Positions 48,011 through 59,505 of a stretch of 64,000 nucleotides of DNA are shown in pieces. A program made the translations under genes and the position numbers. The number at the start of each line of letters is the position of its first letter. Within the stretch, counting starts at the first letter, position 1. The stretch is taken from positions 62,001 to 126,000 of the forward strand of contig CAMXCT020001410.1 in the NCBI GenBank assembly GCA_947184155.2. Direction: 5' to 3'. The DNA is from Cladocopium goreaui (Eukaryota; Sar; Dinophyceae; Suessiales; Symbiodiniaceae). The notes under the pieces are model-generated. The model ran no database searches. It saw nothing but the letters and a program-made list of their open reading frames with translations, and had not been told where the DNA came from.

Positions 48011-50046
48011 GGAAACGTTGAGCAGGAAATCCGATTTGGTTTCTGTAGATAATGTTAAATGATGAGCAATGTAGTTTGGTGATAGGAAATAGTGGCTGAC
48101 TCGCGTACAAGACATTGCCATGAAACCTTGGAGCAAGATGCGGATGGTATAGGAAAAAAGATGTATGAGTTGTAAGATTTTAAGAGTTGCATGGGAAAAT
48201 TGGTTTCATGGTAATCTGTGTGAAGTTAGAAAAGTGTGATTTCGTTCACAGAGTAAGAAAAATAAATACAATCTGCAGATTACAGTATTTATAATGCTTA
48301 AAGCTGTTTGACGTTTTTTGGTGCCTCCCTGATTCTGGTAGTTTTGTGATAAGAACTACAAAAACGATCTACTGGTAAACGGAAGGAATAGTCTTTCCGG
48401 TTTAGAACTGAGTCGACTGTCAAGTGATGCATAGGCTCCAGGCCTCTGGTTATTGTCACAAAGCATTGGAATGAAGATTGCGACCAGGAGCCACCTAGGT
48501 TAGGAGACAAATGCTGTAATATCATTGTAAGGGGCCGTACTGAGAAGGCTGAAACAGAACTAAAAGTGAATCTTGTACTAAAACATCGAGAAAGAATTTG
48601 AATCTTCTAATGGCAATGACGGGAATGATATGCATCTGTACGTCCGTGATAGTATGTGTGCCTTTTAAAAGGGATGTTTGGCGAGTGTGATAGCTGAGAA
48701 GATTTTCCGGGATGCCAAACAATTATCTCTATCGATGTCAGGGATGATGCTATTCCGCGACATTTCCTGTAAAATACCTATTTTCCAGACCCTTGGGGGG
48801 TGGGGGGGGTACCCAGGTCTGTAAATGGCCTAAATATATATACTTTTGATTTGGACTGCATGTTCGCCACTGTTCTATATTTCCCGTGGGTTTTGCATTG
48901 TTTTCCTCGATTTTCATTCGTTCTTATACCCTTTCTTACGTATGTTATAATATTGTCTTGGGTTTGCACTGCCCATTTTGCGAGTAGAGCTATGTTTTGA
49001 TTTCTCACCGTACGGCCAAAATGTTGCGAACTTCGCGGAGAAGCATGGACCACGATTCTGGGGAGAAAACAATTTAGACTGTGAGAGGTCACATGACCAC
49101 TGTTCACACAAAAAAGCGGGTATTATTTATCTACAATAGGTGGGAGCAAACTTGCGCTGTTTTAAGATAAATGAGCAACCAAAGGCGGATTTACGGAACT
49201 TGAGATAGAACTTTTCACAATGCCGCAGTACATTGTAGGAAACATATTTGGATATAGAAGTTACAAAATCGCGGAGTTTACCCTAAAAAGGTCCATTTAA
49301 TGATTGGAAAATTATGACCCGATAGCAATTGTTGATGTTGGGGCGCTTCATGTTTGAGCCATGCCATAGGGATGAGGTGGAGTTTCACGCGCCCCCGTGC
49401 GAGTCAAAAAGCAAGCGCTGGCTTTCGTTCCACCCCTTCTCAGGTATATATATATATACATAGTACATGTAAAGATAAACAGACGCATAGATATAATGAC
49501 GTATAAATGATATATGATATATTTGGCACACATTTATACGATGTAGAGATGCCTTGCTACTTGGTTTCTTTATGTTTCTTTTGTTGATTCCCAGGTGCCC
49601 AGATGTCGCCCTCCTTTGAAGGCGTGCTGAAGTCTGTCTTGGTTGGGAGCTCAGCGGAACGCGATTTTAATGTGTAGCTGATGTGGAACCACTGGATTTT
49701 GGGATATTTTTTTTGAAACCAATTTGGACCTGTCGGGTTGGTTAAGGGACAGGGACAGAACATCATGGATGAAATCTGGCTCTAAGCGAAGGGAATCCAA
49801 ATTCTCCCGCGTTTCCACCAAAAGAAGTGTGGAACTGGACTGTAGTGATGTTTTTTGCATCAAAACTTCGTGTGTCAAATTTACCCACGGAACCCACCCA
49901 AAAATCGCTCAGGCTGGCATACCAAAGCAGTATGCCACAAATCAGGCAGAGGCAACTAATGCAATGATTTGGTTTGGCTTGTCGCTTTATCAACAGTCCA
50001 AACACTTTCTGTAGTATTGACTGTCTGGGGCACATAATTTTCTTCT
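48011..50046. other. Region without supported genes
   Basis: Unique-looking sequence with frames under 110 codons that overlap on both strands. An acceptor-bounded piece at about 49595-49680 is open for some 25 codons (MSPSFEGVLKSVLVGSSAER) but is unassigned. Confidence 0.35.
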
Positions 50047-50155
50047 TTCCAGCTTTTCAAGTTGATGGGAGACTCTCATGAAATCCTCCAGTTGATTAAT
50101 TGTTTTCCCAATCCGGAGGCTGGCACACTGGAGGCGCCGCAGAGCCACTGAAAAA
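50047..50155 (+). CDS. Possible exon, unassigned
   Basis: After CCAG reads LFKLMGDSHEILQLINCFPN and continues to a stop at about 50150. Composition is protein-like. It may belong to the glycosyltransferase-like gene that follows. Confidence 0.3.
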
Positions 50156-50652
50156 CCAGGCGAATTGGAGACTGGAGACTGTGTTTTTCTCTGTTTTCAA
50201 GGTGAGGCACTTTTTGTACATCACCATGGTCTTTGGTTCCCAGTGCGCCCTGCATATTCATGCCACTAAGATGTAGACACTGACAGGCCTTTGGCGTCCA
50301 ATTTGCTTTTTGGAAAGTTCAGCAGGTATGTGCCATACATACCAAGATTTGTCTCTAGAGCAGAAACTTTTGGCCTGAAACTCGGTGTGGGACATGTGCT
50401 GAACCTGAAGAGGAAACCTTGCTCCGTTGGATGGTCAAAGCGTTGTGCAGATTCCCATCGCTATTTTGAAACCTGCCTCTGAAAAGCAGCTTTCCTGCCC
50501 GCAAAGAGGACTCTGAAAATCCATCATGCAACTTAGTGGAACTTTGCATTGAGACTTCTATGCCAACGATGGAAAACAATGGGATCTTCACAGAGATCAC
50601 AGAGATTGGCACAGTTTTTTCCAACTTTTTTTGGAACTTTCCAACCACCAAG

Positions 50653-53040
50653 GCCTTTCCAACCTGGTCCTCTTCTGTTTGGATGATGCCGCTCTAGATG
50701 CCTGCCGGGCGCTGGGCCAGACAGAGAGGTGCAGATGATAAAATTGCGACACAGCCATTGCCAGGTGGAAATGTCATGTCTTCAGCATAAAACTATACAA
50801 AACCAACACATATTGGACTGTTGCCTGAATTCCTGGACGAAAGCACACTACACATCACTACACCGTTGCTAAGAGTTCCCAGGATGACCTTGACGACCTT
50901 TGGTGACCTTTGGCGACCTTTGGTGAGTCATGGCCAGGTGCGTGCCAGGAACCCCCTCCATTCTGAACAAATTCACTTTGCGCGACTCCCAGGGGATGAA
51001 GATGTTCCGGCAATGGGCCATGAGAGTCTCCGACCGTGGGGAGAATAGGGTTGAGCCGACTATGGTTAGGTATGGATAGTTATGAAAGGAGGGTGTATAT
51101 ATATATATTTTTTTTTGCTTTGTTTTTTTTAGTTTTTTTTTCAGCCTGGGGCAGTTTTTCTTGCTATTTGCTGCATTTTGGAGCTTAAATCTGTGTTTTG
51201 CATGCATTTTTATTTTGGAGCTAGAATCTCCCATTTGCGTGCGGACTTGGCTTTTTTTGGCTTTTGGCTTTTGGTTTTGGTTTCACTTGGCTTTGGTTTT
51301 TGACGTTAACTTCACTTGGCTCTTGGCGTTTGTTGGGTTTTAGTATTGTAGTTTGCAGATAACATTTCATGTAATACATCGCATATATATATATATTTCA
51401 TGTAAACTGCACAAAAACAACAGACGTAGAGTATAGGAGCTTGTATGCATGTTGTTATAAGAAAATAACGAAACCATCAAAAAAAAACCTAAAGAAACCC
51501 TAAACGACACCCTAAATTTCCTTAAAAGAAACCCTAAACGAAACCCGAAAGAAACCCTAAAAGAAACACTAAAGGAACCCTAGATGAAACCCTAAATGAC
51601 ATCCTAAAGAAGCCAAAAACGTCACCCTAAAGAAACCGTAAATAAAACCCTGAATAAAACCCTAAAGAAACCTTAAATAAAACCCTAAAGAAACCCTAAA
51701 CGACACCCGAAATGAAACCCTAAATGAAACCCTAAAGAAACCCTAAATGAACCCTAAATGACATCCTAAAGAAGCCAAACACGTCACCCTAAAGAAACCC
51801 TAAATAAAATGCGAAAGAAACCCTAAAGAAACCCTAAACGACACCCGAAATGAAACCCTAAAAGAAAACTGAAATGAAACCCTAAAGAAACCCTATATGA
51901 AACCCTAAAGAGACCCTAAATGACATCCTAAAGAAGCCAAAAACGACACCCTAAAGAAACCCTAAATGAAACCCTAAAGAGACCCTAAATGAACCCTAAA
52001 TGACATCCTTAAGAAGCCAAAAACTTCACCCTAAAGAAACCCTAAATAAAATCCTAAAGAAACCTTAAAAGAAACCCTAAAGAAACCCTAAACGACACCC
52101 TAAAGAAACCCTCAATGAAACCCTAAATGAAACCCTAAAGAAACCTTAAAAGAAACCCTAAAGAAACCCTAAACGACACTCTAAAGAAACCCTAAAGAAA
52201 CCCTAAACCCTCAAGAACCCTAGAAGAAACCCTAAAGAATCTTTGTAACCACGGAAAAATCATTGAAGGAAAGCGATGAAAACCATCCAGACATCGTTGA
52301 AAACCGTGGGAAAATGGGTGAAAACTAAAATGTTGCAATTATCGTGCAAATTTACGATTTTAGCTACCCAAATTTGCGACTTCAGCTCCGAAAGGCTGCA
52401 AATAGCATGCAAAATGAGAGATTTCAGTTCAAAAACGCAGCAAATAGCACGCAAATCAGAGAGATTTTGGCTCCAAAATGCAGCAAATAGCACGCAAATC
52501 AGAGATTTTGGCTCCAAAATCCAGCAAATAGCACGCAAATCAGAGATTTTAGCCCTAAAATGTAGCAAATAGCAAGGAAAACTGCCCCAGACTGAAAAAC
52601 AAAAAAAACAATGCTAAAAAGACAAAACAAAAATCCAAAAAACAATCACCATCCTCAGATGTCACGAAGTGTGCCAGCACGCAAATCTGTGGATGATCAT
52701 TTCAATTGGCCCTGCAATATGACTTGAAATCATGAAACATTGCACAATGGTGATTGAAATGATGGACCATCGGTGACCATCGTCATCGTCAACCAAGAGT
52801 GCTTTACATCCAAAGCGATAAAACAGTCGTGCCCAGGGTGTCCGGCCAAAGGCCCTTGATGTACCTGTGGCTGAAGATCGATGTTTTCTGGCCGCTGCCC
52901 TAGCGCTGGAAAGCTGGAAAACTGGAAAGCTGGAAAGCTGGCGAGCTGGCAGACGCCAGGTTGGATTTCGACGTCTTCTTATTGCAGGATCCCACACCTT
53001 TTGTTCTGGGAGAAGCACATAGGAGGCCATTTGGACAAGA
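50653..53040 (+). CDS. Nucleotide-diphospho-sugar transferase-like gene, two exons seen, partial
   Basis: Exon 50653-50728 reads NLVLFCLDDAALDACRALGQ and ends AG before GTGCAG. Exon 52960-~53035 follows CCAG and reads LDFDVFLLQDPTPFVL. These match two hallmark parts of the PF03407-type glycosyltransferase fold: the 'N-x-L-V-x-x-L-D' strand with the following helix and C-x-x-x-G, and the metal-binding D-x-D followed by 'F/W-L-x-D-P'. Enzymes of this type usually act in the Golgi or secretory path. Signal-anchor and C-terminal exons were not found. The intron between the two exons contains the telomere-like foldback at 51.1-52.6 kb. Confidence 0.55.
51486..52238. repeat. Degenerate AAACCCTAAA (TTTAGGG-like) array
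   Basis: About 750 bp of AAACCCTAAAG / AAACCCTAAATG / ACACCCTAAAG units of 11-12 bp, related to the plant/dinoflagellate telomere word CCCTAAA but spaced by G/ATG/CGAC. Internal duplications of about 250 bp are visible (AAGAAGCCAAAAACG occurs several times). Confidence 0.85.
52383..52575. repeat. 41-43 bp tandem repeat, GCAAATAGCACGCAAATC
   Basis: About four copies of a unit with AGCAAATAGCACGCAAATCA and GAGATTTTGGCTCCAAAAT. It forms the right inverted arm of the telomere-like structure. Confidence 0.85.
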
Positions 53041-54190
53041 AAACATGTGCAAAGTCATTTTGAAAGGTTTTGTAAAATTGCGCAGTTTTGCTGACATTTG
53101 ACTTCTCACTTCTGCTAACAAAGTGGGACTTGTGATCAACAAAAGTCACCTGTACAAACATGTTTTGGACGCAAAAGACTGATTTCTCCTACAAACACCT
53201 ATCATTGTTGGGTTGCATTCTGGGGCCCAAAGACTAGTTCACGTATTTGCTCACAGCAAACTGAGTGATTGAACCGCAGGTTTCCATTTTTGGTTTTACG
53301 GGCGGGTAGCCTGTTGTTTGTACAGAGAGGACAGGTACCATCGGCTAGTGATTTTGGCAGTTCTCATGGAGTTGCAGATGGCCAATGCTGGGAGTCTGAG
53401 GGGGTGGAGATGGATTACAGTAAATTTTCTCAGTTCTTTGCACAAAGGGAATAAGTCCAAACACACCAACCCAAACGTGGATATCATTTGATATCAGAAA
53501 TTCATATCCCAACCTTGACCATCTCAGGAACTCTTGGAGAGTAAGGTGGGATTCGAGCGCTGAAACATCCTGAGGTCCTCAGTTACTTGAGCCTGAAGAA
53601 CATTTTTGCTGCCAAATGCTGTAGTCGCCTCATCAACCAACTAGCCTGCAACTCAGCAGGCTCAGGGATGACAAGGGATGAAACATGACCAGACAGGATG
53701 ACCTGTTTGCACCGTAAGCTGCGAAGGTGTTGGGTGGAGATTGGTTTTCGGACGATCAATGAAGTGTTTATGTGTGCAGAGACGGAGTGTTTGCACATGT
53801 GCCTCAGATAGGCAGAGTGGACAGCGTAGCCAGCGTAACTGAGGTTTGCAGTAGGCGATCAACTTTTTGGAGCAAGATCCTGTTTCAGCAGTGCATGGTA
53901 CCATATCTGGAGAGCATCTTGGCGCCTGGGTGTTTTTTTTTGTGCTGTCCAATGTACTTTATTTTTCACAAAATCGCTGGATTTGAGGAATGGACGCTGA
54001 TCCAGGCTTTCTGTCCAGTATCCTTGCGTCAAACTTAGTTCAATGGGCCCACTTGGGACAAACTCCAGTTGCTCGGCATAGCAGCTGGCCACAAGCGGCG
54101 CCAGGGTCACCAGGCCATGAAGCTGCAGCTATGCAATGATTAATGTAATGATGTATAGTTGTACCTGGACAATGTGTTTTGTATATTCAT

Positions 54191-54345
54191 ATATATATAT
54201 ATAATATAATATATATATTATATTATATTATATTATATTAATATTAATATTATATTATATTATATTATATTATATTATATTATATCATATTATATTATAT
54301 TATATCATATCATATTATATTATATTATATTATATTATATAAATA
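54191..54345. repeat. (TATTA)n microsatellite
   Basis: Near-perfect TATTATATTATATTATAT runs with three ATCAT variants. Confidence 0.95.
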
Positions 54346-55013
54346 ATATACACACAAGTCACTCACCTGCTGAGGGACACAAGGATCATGGATAGATGGA
54401 TGTACGAATAAATCGATAGATCCGATAGAACCGATACACAACTAGGCAAAGGGAAACTGTACAAAGATACTTGTTGGTGACGGAGTTTGCTCATGTCGTG
54501 CTGCGTGACTGGGCGAGTGGAGCCAGTGGTAATGGAACTGGGGGGAATTCGCAGGGCCACAAGCACTCGGGCTTTTGTTTCTAAGGCTTTGGCATGCCAG
54601 TTGGGGAATGAAAGTGGAGGTCGTGGAGGCGGTCTAGCCACACAAAATACGGAAGTCACGCAGCGTTTTCTGCAGCTGGACAGTGTGATTCTCAGGGTGA
54701 TTTCAGAGTCAGTGTTTATCTCGCTGCCTAATTGTCTTACTACTTCTTGCTACGTTTATTTAAAGACGGGGTAGGTTCCCAAACTGACCCTTTCTTTGTC
54801 ATAGTTCTGACAGCAGGAAGTTGATACGAGACCATTTATGACTTCAAGAATCCAGTGATGGGCAATCCCAGTAGACAAAGGAAATGCAATTAAGATTGTG
54901 GTATTGTTGCCACTCCCGTTCGTTTGCATCTGTGCCCTGCTCGACTTGGCCAGTCTGGTCATGCAAAATATGGTTCTCCTGCGTGTCATCAAGTGGTGAT
55001 GCTGATGATACCA

Positions 55014-55082
55014 TAGGTGGTGGTGATGATGGTGGTGGTGGTGGTGATGGTGGTGGTGGTGGTGCTGCTGCTGCTGCTGCAG
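55014..55082. repeat. (GGT)n-(GCT)n trinucleotide run
   Basis: GGTGGTGATGGTGGTGG runs followed by (GCT)6 ending in GCAG. On the minus strand it reads poly-His then poly-Gln; on the plus strand poly-Gly then poly-Ala. A GCAGGTAATT follows. Confidence 0.8.
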
Positions 55083-56273
55083 GTAATTAGTAAAGATTAC
55101 GAGAGTGAGCTGCGTCCAAAACCCCCGAAGTGACAATATAAAGAAGCGCTAGAGTAGCATGCCTTAGCGAAAGCCCCCTCGAAGAGAGCAAAAGCATGCA
55201 AAAGCGAAGATCACAGCCGCGAATTCGCGAAAGGAAACGCAAGTGAAGACACAGTGAAGATACCATCTGAAAGAGTTTCGAGAGAGAAACGGCGAAACAG
55301 AAGAACCTGTGTAGAACAAATCCGCAAGAGATTTTGGCCACTGGTCAAGTGAAGAAGACACGGCTATACAAAGTAGAGGCAGAGGCAGGACTGGAGTGAA
55401 GCAGTCAAGCAGACAGTATTTTGGTTTTGGATTTTGGAGTACTCAAAGGACGGACTGAGGGAGCCATGAAGAGAATTGTTGGGGAACGAGGAAACTGAGG
55501 AAACAAAACTGGAAGAAGATAAGATAACAACGACCTAGGTGCTCTGGCAAGGATGATGGCATGCGCAAATCTCAAGCAAACTCGGCCGGCAGCCCAGGTT
55601 TGTGCAGCAATTTCTGAATGGACAGGGTTTGGGTCTCTTTCGTTTTTGGATCTCAAGAAAGTAAGAACCTGAGTGTTTGACTCTTTTGAAGCAAACTTGG
55701 GTGCAGTCTGAGACAAACTGCGTGACCGTCTCAGTTTTAAATGGTACCCATGGGTGGAGAGTTCAGTAACAGGGGTTATCAGGGGAGTATTCCAGTTTTT
55801 CTATGGGCTCAAACCGAACCTGTTGTTCAGGTTTGCCTCCGCAGCTGAGAACAAAAGACTTGAGATGCTAGTGGCAAGTTTGCCATTGGCAAAATGGGAC
55901 AACGTTCGCTATTATGATCCTTGGCCACAAAGCTGAGGGATTAATATGAAGCAACATGAGTCAAGGGACGTGTCCAAAGCTCTGTAGAAATAATGTATAA
56001 AACTCTTCGCATGCTCCATGTTTGAGGATGCCTTGGTTACAATCCACGACGCAGAGCACATGCCAAAGGACAAAGCATGGATATGCCAAAAGCAACTTGC
56101 GAACGCATTATTTGCAACAAATGGCACATGCAGAAACAACTTGCCATGAGATGTGAGACGGAATCAAACTCTTGGATCGCTTGAACATCGTATTGATCAT
56201 ATTGCAGGGCAATTAAACATAATTAAACAGTACTGTAACTACCTTTTAACTACCTTTAACTACCCAAATATCA

Positions 56274-56392
56274 GGAGAGAGCGACACTAAAGAGCTCCAG
56301 AAGCTGGCGCAGGTATGGTGCGACCGTTTTGATCCAGACCCCTGGAGGCAAGTTGGAACTGCCGCTCGGGCGAAAATTGGCCCAGGTCTGCC
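56274..56392 (+). CDS. Possible exon, unassigned
   Basis: Reads DTKELQKLAQVWCDRFDPDP then WRQVGTAARAKIG. Charged, helix-like, and open beyond 35 codons. No family recognised. Confidence 0.3.
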
Positions 56393-56562
56393 GCATGTTT
56401 TACCGTTTTTTTTCTTTTTTTAAATCCATTTTTAGCCTGCAAATCATCGAATTCTGTCAGCTGATCAGATTCTGAAGTACGTGATCACACAGAAATCTAG
56501 GGGAATGCAAATCACGAAAGCCAGTGGTTGCGGTAGCTGCATGAAGGTTCTGGCATTTCTGG

Positions 56563-56632
56563 GGTCCCAATTCGAAGCCGTCCCAGGGTCCCAGGGATTC
56601 CAGGGTCCCAGGGATTCCAGGGTCCCAAGCCC
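56563..56632. repeat. GGGTCCCAGGGATTCCA tandem repeat
   Basis: A 17-bp unit (GGGTCCCAGGGATTCCA) repeated about three times. Confidence 0.85.
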
Positions 56633-57083
56633 TGCAGTTTCAAGGAACTTTGTAGCAAGCCACGAGTTGACAGAGGTGGTAGAGGTGCCGACGGTCACCC
56701 TTAATTTCTGGTGAAGTTGTGAGACCCATTTTGTGGGGGTGCTCTTTGGACCAAAACGGCTGGTCCTTAGGAAGGGACTCTGATTATAAAAGTTCTAGTA
56801 TTTCTGTACATTTTTTTCTGAAACATTGAGGCATCCAACTTTTTCTTGGATCTGTTTTAGTTGTCTTGACAAGTTATGAAGGACAGCTGGAACATGTTTT
56901 GTAAGCTCGCAGGAAGACATGCCTCTGTCCTTGTGTGCAAGCTTTCTACTTTGAGCCGTGTTTCTTTAAAAGCCTCGCTGGCCTCGTTTCAAAGAGACCT
57001 CCAAAGACCTGGAACGCCATCATTGAAGTACTCTAAAACCCTGGAGTTTTCAAAGATCATCACGTAGGGCTTTTTTTTTCAGG

Positions 57084-57225
57084 AGCGCTCGGTCTATTGT
57101 TCAGTGAGCTTCCCTGGGCAGAGCTGCAGCACCCCCCTGCTGCATACGAGAGCCGAGCGCTGCATTGAGGAGGAGATCCTCGGTGATCCACTGCATTTTG
57201 ACAAGTACCCATTTCAAATCAGCAT
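57084..57225 (+). CDS. Possible exon, unassigned
   Basis: After a TTTTTCAG acceptor reads ERSVYCSVSFPGQSCSTPLL, then HTRAERCIEEEILGDPLHFD. Protein-like, with no family recognised. Confidence 0.35.
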
Positions 57226-58457
57226 TCCCAGGTGTTGATTTACACATTGTGTTCTTACAGCCTAGTCAGTACATGTCTACGTACATGTGCATATATGTAT
57301 ATATATATACATACAGACATATTTACATGTCCATATATATATATATATGTAACGTACATAATTAACTATATATAACATAACTATATGTATGATTATATAT
57401 ATATGTATTACATATATATATATATACTATAATATGTCTATAGATAGATGTATGCAGAATCAATAGTCGTGCGCAACTTTACATATGTGTGTATATGCAA
57501 TATATATATATATACACACCACATTGGATTTGCGATATCCCTTCTCTCGGCAATGCCGCTTTGCTTGATTGTATTCTGGTGGCTTTGCGACGACAGCCAG
57601 CACCGGAACTGCCTTCTCACGGTCGAAGGTGTGAGCTCTCTCAGGAAGACTAGATCACAACAAGACATTTTTTGTGACGTTTTGTTTTTTTTTCCAAAAC
57701 TTTGTGAGACTATAGACTTTTTTCCCCGGTCAAGTCCAGATAAATGATACCCTAGATATAGACTTCTAAGATTCTGAGATCCTCGTAGAAATTCTATGAT
57801 GTGGTCGTTTTTGGCGTATTTTGGGCTCATTTGTTGGTTTTGGGGCAATGTTTAACATATTTTCAGCCCAAATGGAGGATATTGAGCTATTTGTGCCTAT
57901 TTTGGATTGCTATTTGGTCCCATGCTGGACCCATTTTGACCCCATGTAACCTGTGTTGGGACACTACTGGACTTAAGATATAGATTGGGGGTCAACATGG
58001 GAGCCAACGTGGCCGCAAGCTATCCTTCCAAAATAGCACAGTGCAAAACAACCTCAAATCAACCAATATGAGCTCAATCTTCCGGGAACGCAACACCTGA
58101 ATATAGGTTCGATCTGGGGTTGGCACGGGCGTGAACATATACTGTACAATATAATACAATGTATGTATGTGTATATATATATATATTCCATGTGCTTTTT
58201 GCTTAGTTTTTTCTTGAACAACTTGAAATATGACCACATTGGCATTGAAGAATTTATGCTGCTGCAGGCAATGTTGACATTTGGATCTATTTTGAGCCTA
58301 TCTTAGCCGTATGTTGAGTCCATGTTAGGGCCATTTTGGGCCATTTTGTGTCCATCTTGTGGCAGGGTTTATGTGGACCCATGTTGGACCCATGTTGGAG
58401 CTATGTCGGACCTATATATGGCAGCCCCAAGCTAAAACTCAATAGATTCAATAGCTA
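57226..58457. other. Region without supported genes
   Basis: (TA)n and TATG tracts at 57290-57430 and about 57498-57515. Short frames overlap on both strands. GACCCATGTTGGA-type short direct repeats occur near 58375-58410. Confidence 0.4.
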
Positions 58458-58673
58458 TTGCAATTGCTTCTGGATGCGCCGAGGAATTTCACGAGCTTCG
58501 CACCATCCGTGGACATTGAGGAGTGGCACAAGTTGCACTGCTGTTTTTTTGGCCAAGAAAAAAGCAGCATCAGCAGCGACTTGGTGATCAACAAGACAGC
58601 CCTTGATTTGACTAAGCTGTGGAATCTGATGAGTCAGAAAATGAGCATCTGTGGATGTGATGCCCGACTTTAA
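58458..58673 (+). CDS. Possible exon, unassigned
   Basis: An open frame of about 70 codons with IEEWHKLHCCFFGQEKSS and LDLTKLWNLMSQKMSICG, ending in TAA. The composition is plausible for coding. The minus strand is also open, so support is weak. Confidence 0.25.
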   Translation: MQLLLDAPRNFTSFAPSVDIEEWHKLHCCFFGQEKSSISSDLVINKTALDLTKLWNLMSQKMSICGCDARL

Positions 58674-59016
58674 AAAAGAGATCCACAAAATGACCCAGTG
58701 ACTTTTGCAATCTGTTCCAGTCATTTCCAGTCCGTAGCAGGTACGACCACGACTGTTGCCCTCGTGTTTCGACTTTTAAGCGCTCCCAACTGGAGATCTG
58801 AATGTTTGGGCAGATCAGAGGCGCCTTCGGAGAAGGAGTTCCGAGACCTGGAAATGGTGGGCATTGTCATTACATTCCGAGTTTTTATTCCATGATATTC
58901 CCACAACAACATCCCCATTCTTCCAGGGTGTTGAACACTGCTCATATGGGTTTGTAAATGTGGGGACGACTCACCGTGTTTGATGGTTGAGAATCGAGAA
59001 CATCAGTTTCCCTACA

Positions 59017-59105
59017 TGGGCTTGTCTGAAAATCGGGTACGCCAAAATTTGAAATAGTACTCTGCGGGTATCCCACGGGGTATCCCCCATTTTCAGACAA
59101 ACCCA
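59017..59105. mobile_element. Foldback element with GGGCTTGTCTGAAAAT arms
   Basis: TGGGCTTGTCTGAAAATCGGG at the left pairs with CCCCATTTTCAGACAAACCCA at the right, one mismatch in the outer 17 bp. 89 bp. It ends 42 bases before the Rep/transposase element. Confidence 0.75.
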
Positions 59106-59147
59106 AATAGTTATGGTTGGTTATATAAATAAAAAAAAATATATATA

Positions 59148-59430
59148 CTTCAGGAGGAAGAAAGTTTATGTTTCTTGAAAGCTTGACAAAGCACCCATGT
59201 CGGTCAACGGTGGATCACATTTCCAAGTCCATTTCGTGTGGCAGGTGTGGGATGGTCAATTATCACCCGCTTTTCAATCTATAAGATTATAAGCTTTTGG
59301 AGGGTGGAAAGTCGACCGGGGTACGACACAGCTCCATGCTAGGATTCTACGGGGAAAGGGTGTGCAGAAGAAGAAACCAAACAAGTTCACTGTCGGAAGC
59401 TCAACAAGCGCAACTTTTGTCCTACCAGTG
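59148..59430. repeat. Left 283-bp direct repeat of the Rep/transposase element
   Basis: Aligns without gaps to 62585-62867. The only differences are T/C at 59171, T/C at 59211 and C/A at 59275. It lies downstream (3') of the transposase gene and may supply its terminator or polyadenylation signal. Confidence 0.97.
59158..59176. other. Candidate stem-loop near the edge of the left repeat
   Basis: AAGAAA-GTTTATG-TTTCTT can form a 6-bp stem with a 7-base loop. In the right repeat (62595-62613) one substitution shortens the stem to five. A stem-loop with an AT-rich loop is where a Rep would nick, but no canonical CRESS nonanucleotide is present, so this is only a candidate origin. Confidence 0.3.
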
Positions 59431-59505
59431 CGTCACGGCACAGGTGTAGCATTGCAGAGAAAGAGGATGGACGTTTCCCAAAATCCTCAATCGACAACAG
59501 GCACA

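Larger units (their letters stand above)
51108..52640. repeat. Inverted arms around a telomere-like array
   Basis: The left arm 51108-51250 (TTTCAGCCTGGGGCAGTTTT, CTTGCTATTTGCTGCATTTT) is the inverse of 52395-52640 (AAAACTGCCCCAGACTGAAA, AAAATGTAGCAAATAGCAAG). Between them lie about 120 bp of unique DNA and the AAACCCTAAA array. The whole can fold on itself. Confidence 0.7.
53041..56273. other. Region without firmly supported genes
   Basis: One acceptor-bounded frame at about 53327-53410 (RLVILAVLMELQMANAGSLR) may be a further glycosyltransferase exon. Also present: (TATTA)n at 54191-54345 and a GGT/GCT trinucleotide run at 55014-55082. Frames at 54487-54774 and 55087-55341 are unassigned. 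Confidence 0.35.

Noticed and set aside
49604..49630. Another copy of the GGCCTCCTTTTGAAGGGCC word
   Set aside because: GCCCTCCTTTGAAGGCG is only partly similar and lacks the surrounding GGCC-rich sequence.
54756..55136. Minus-strand frame with poly-His/poly-Gln
   Set aside because: Trinucleotide run read on the complement; no conserved flanks.
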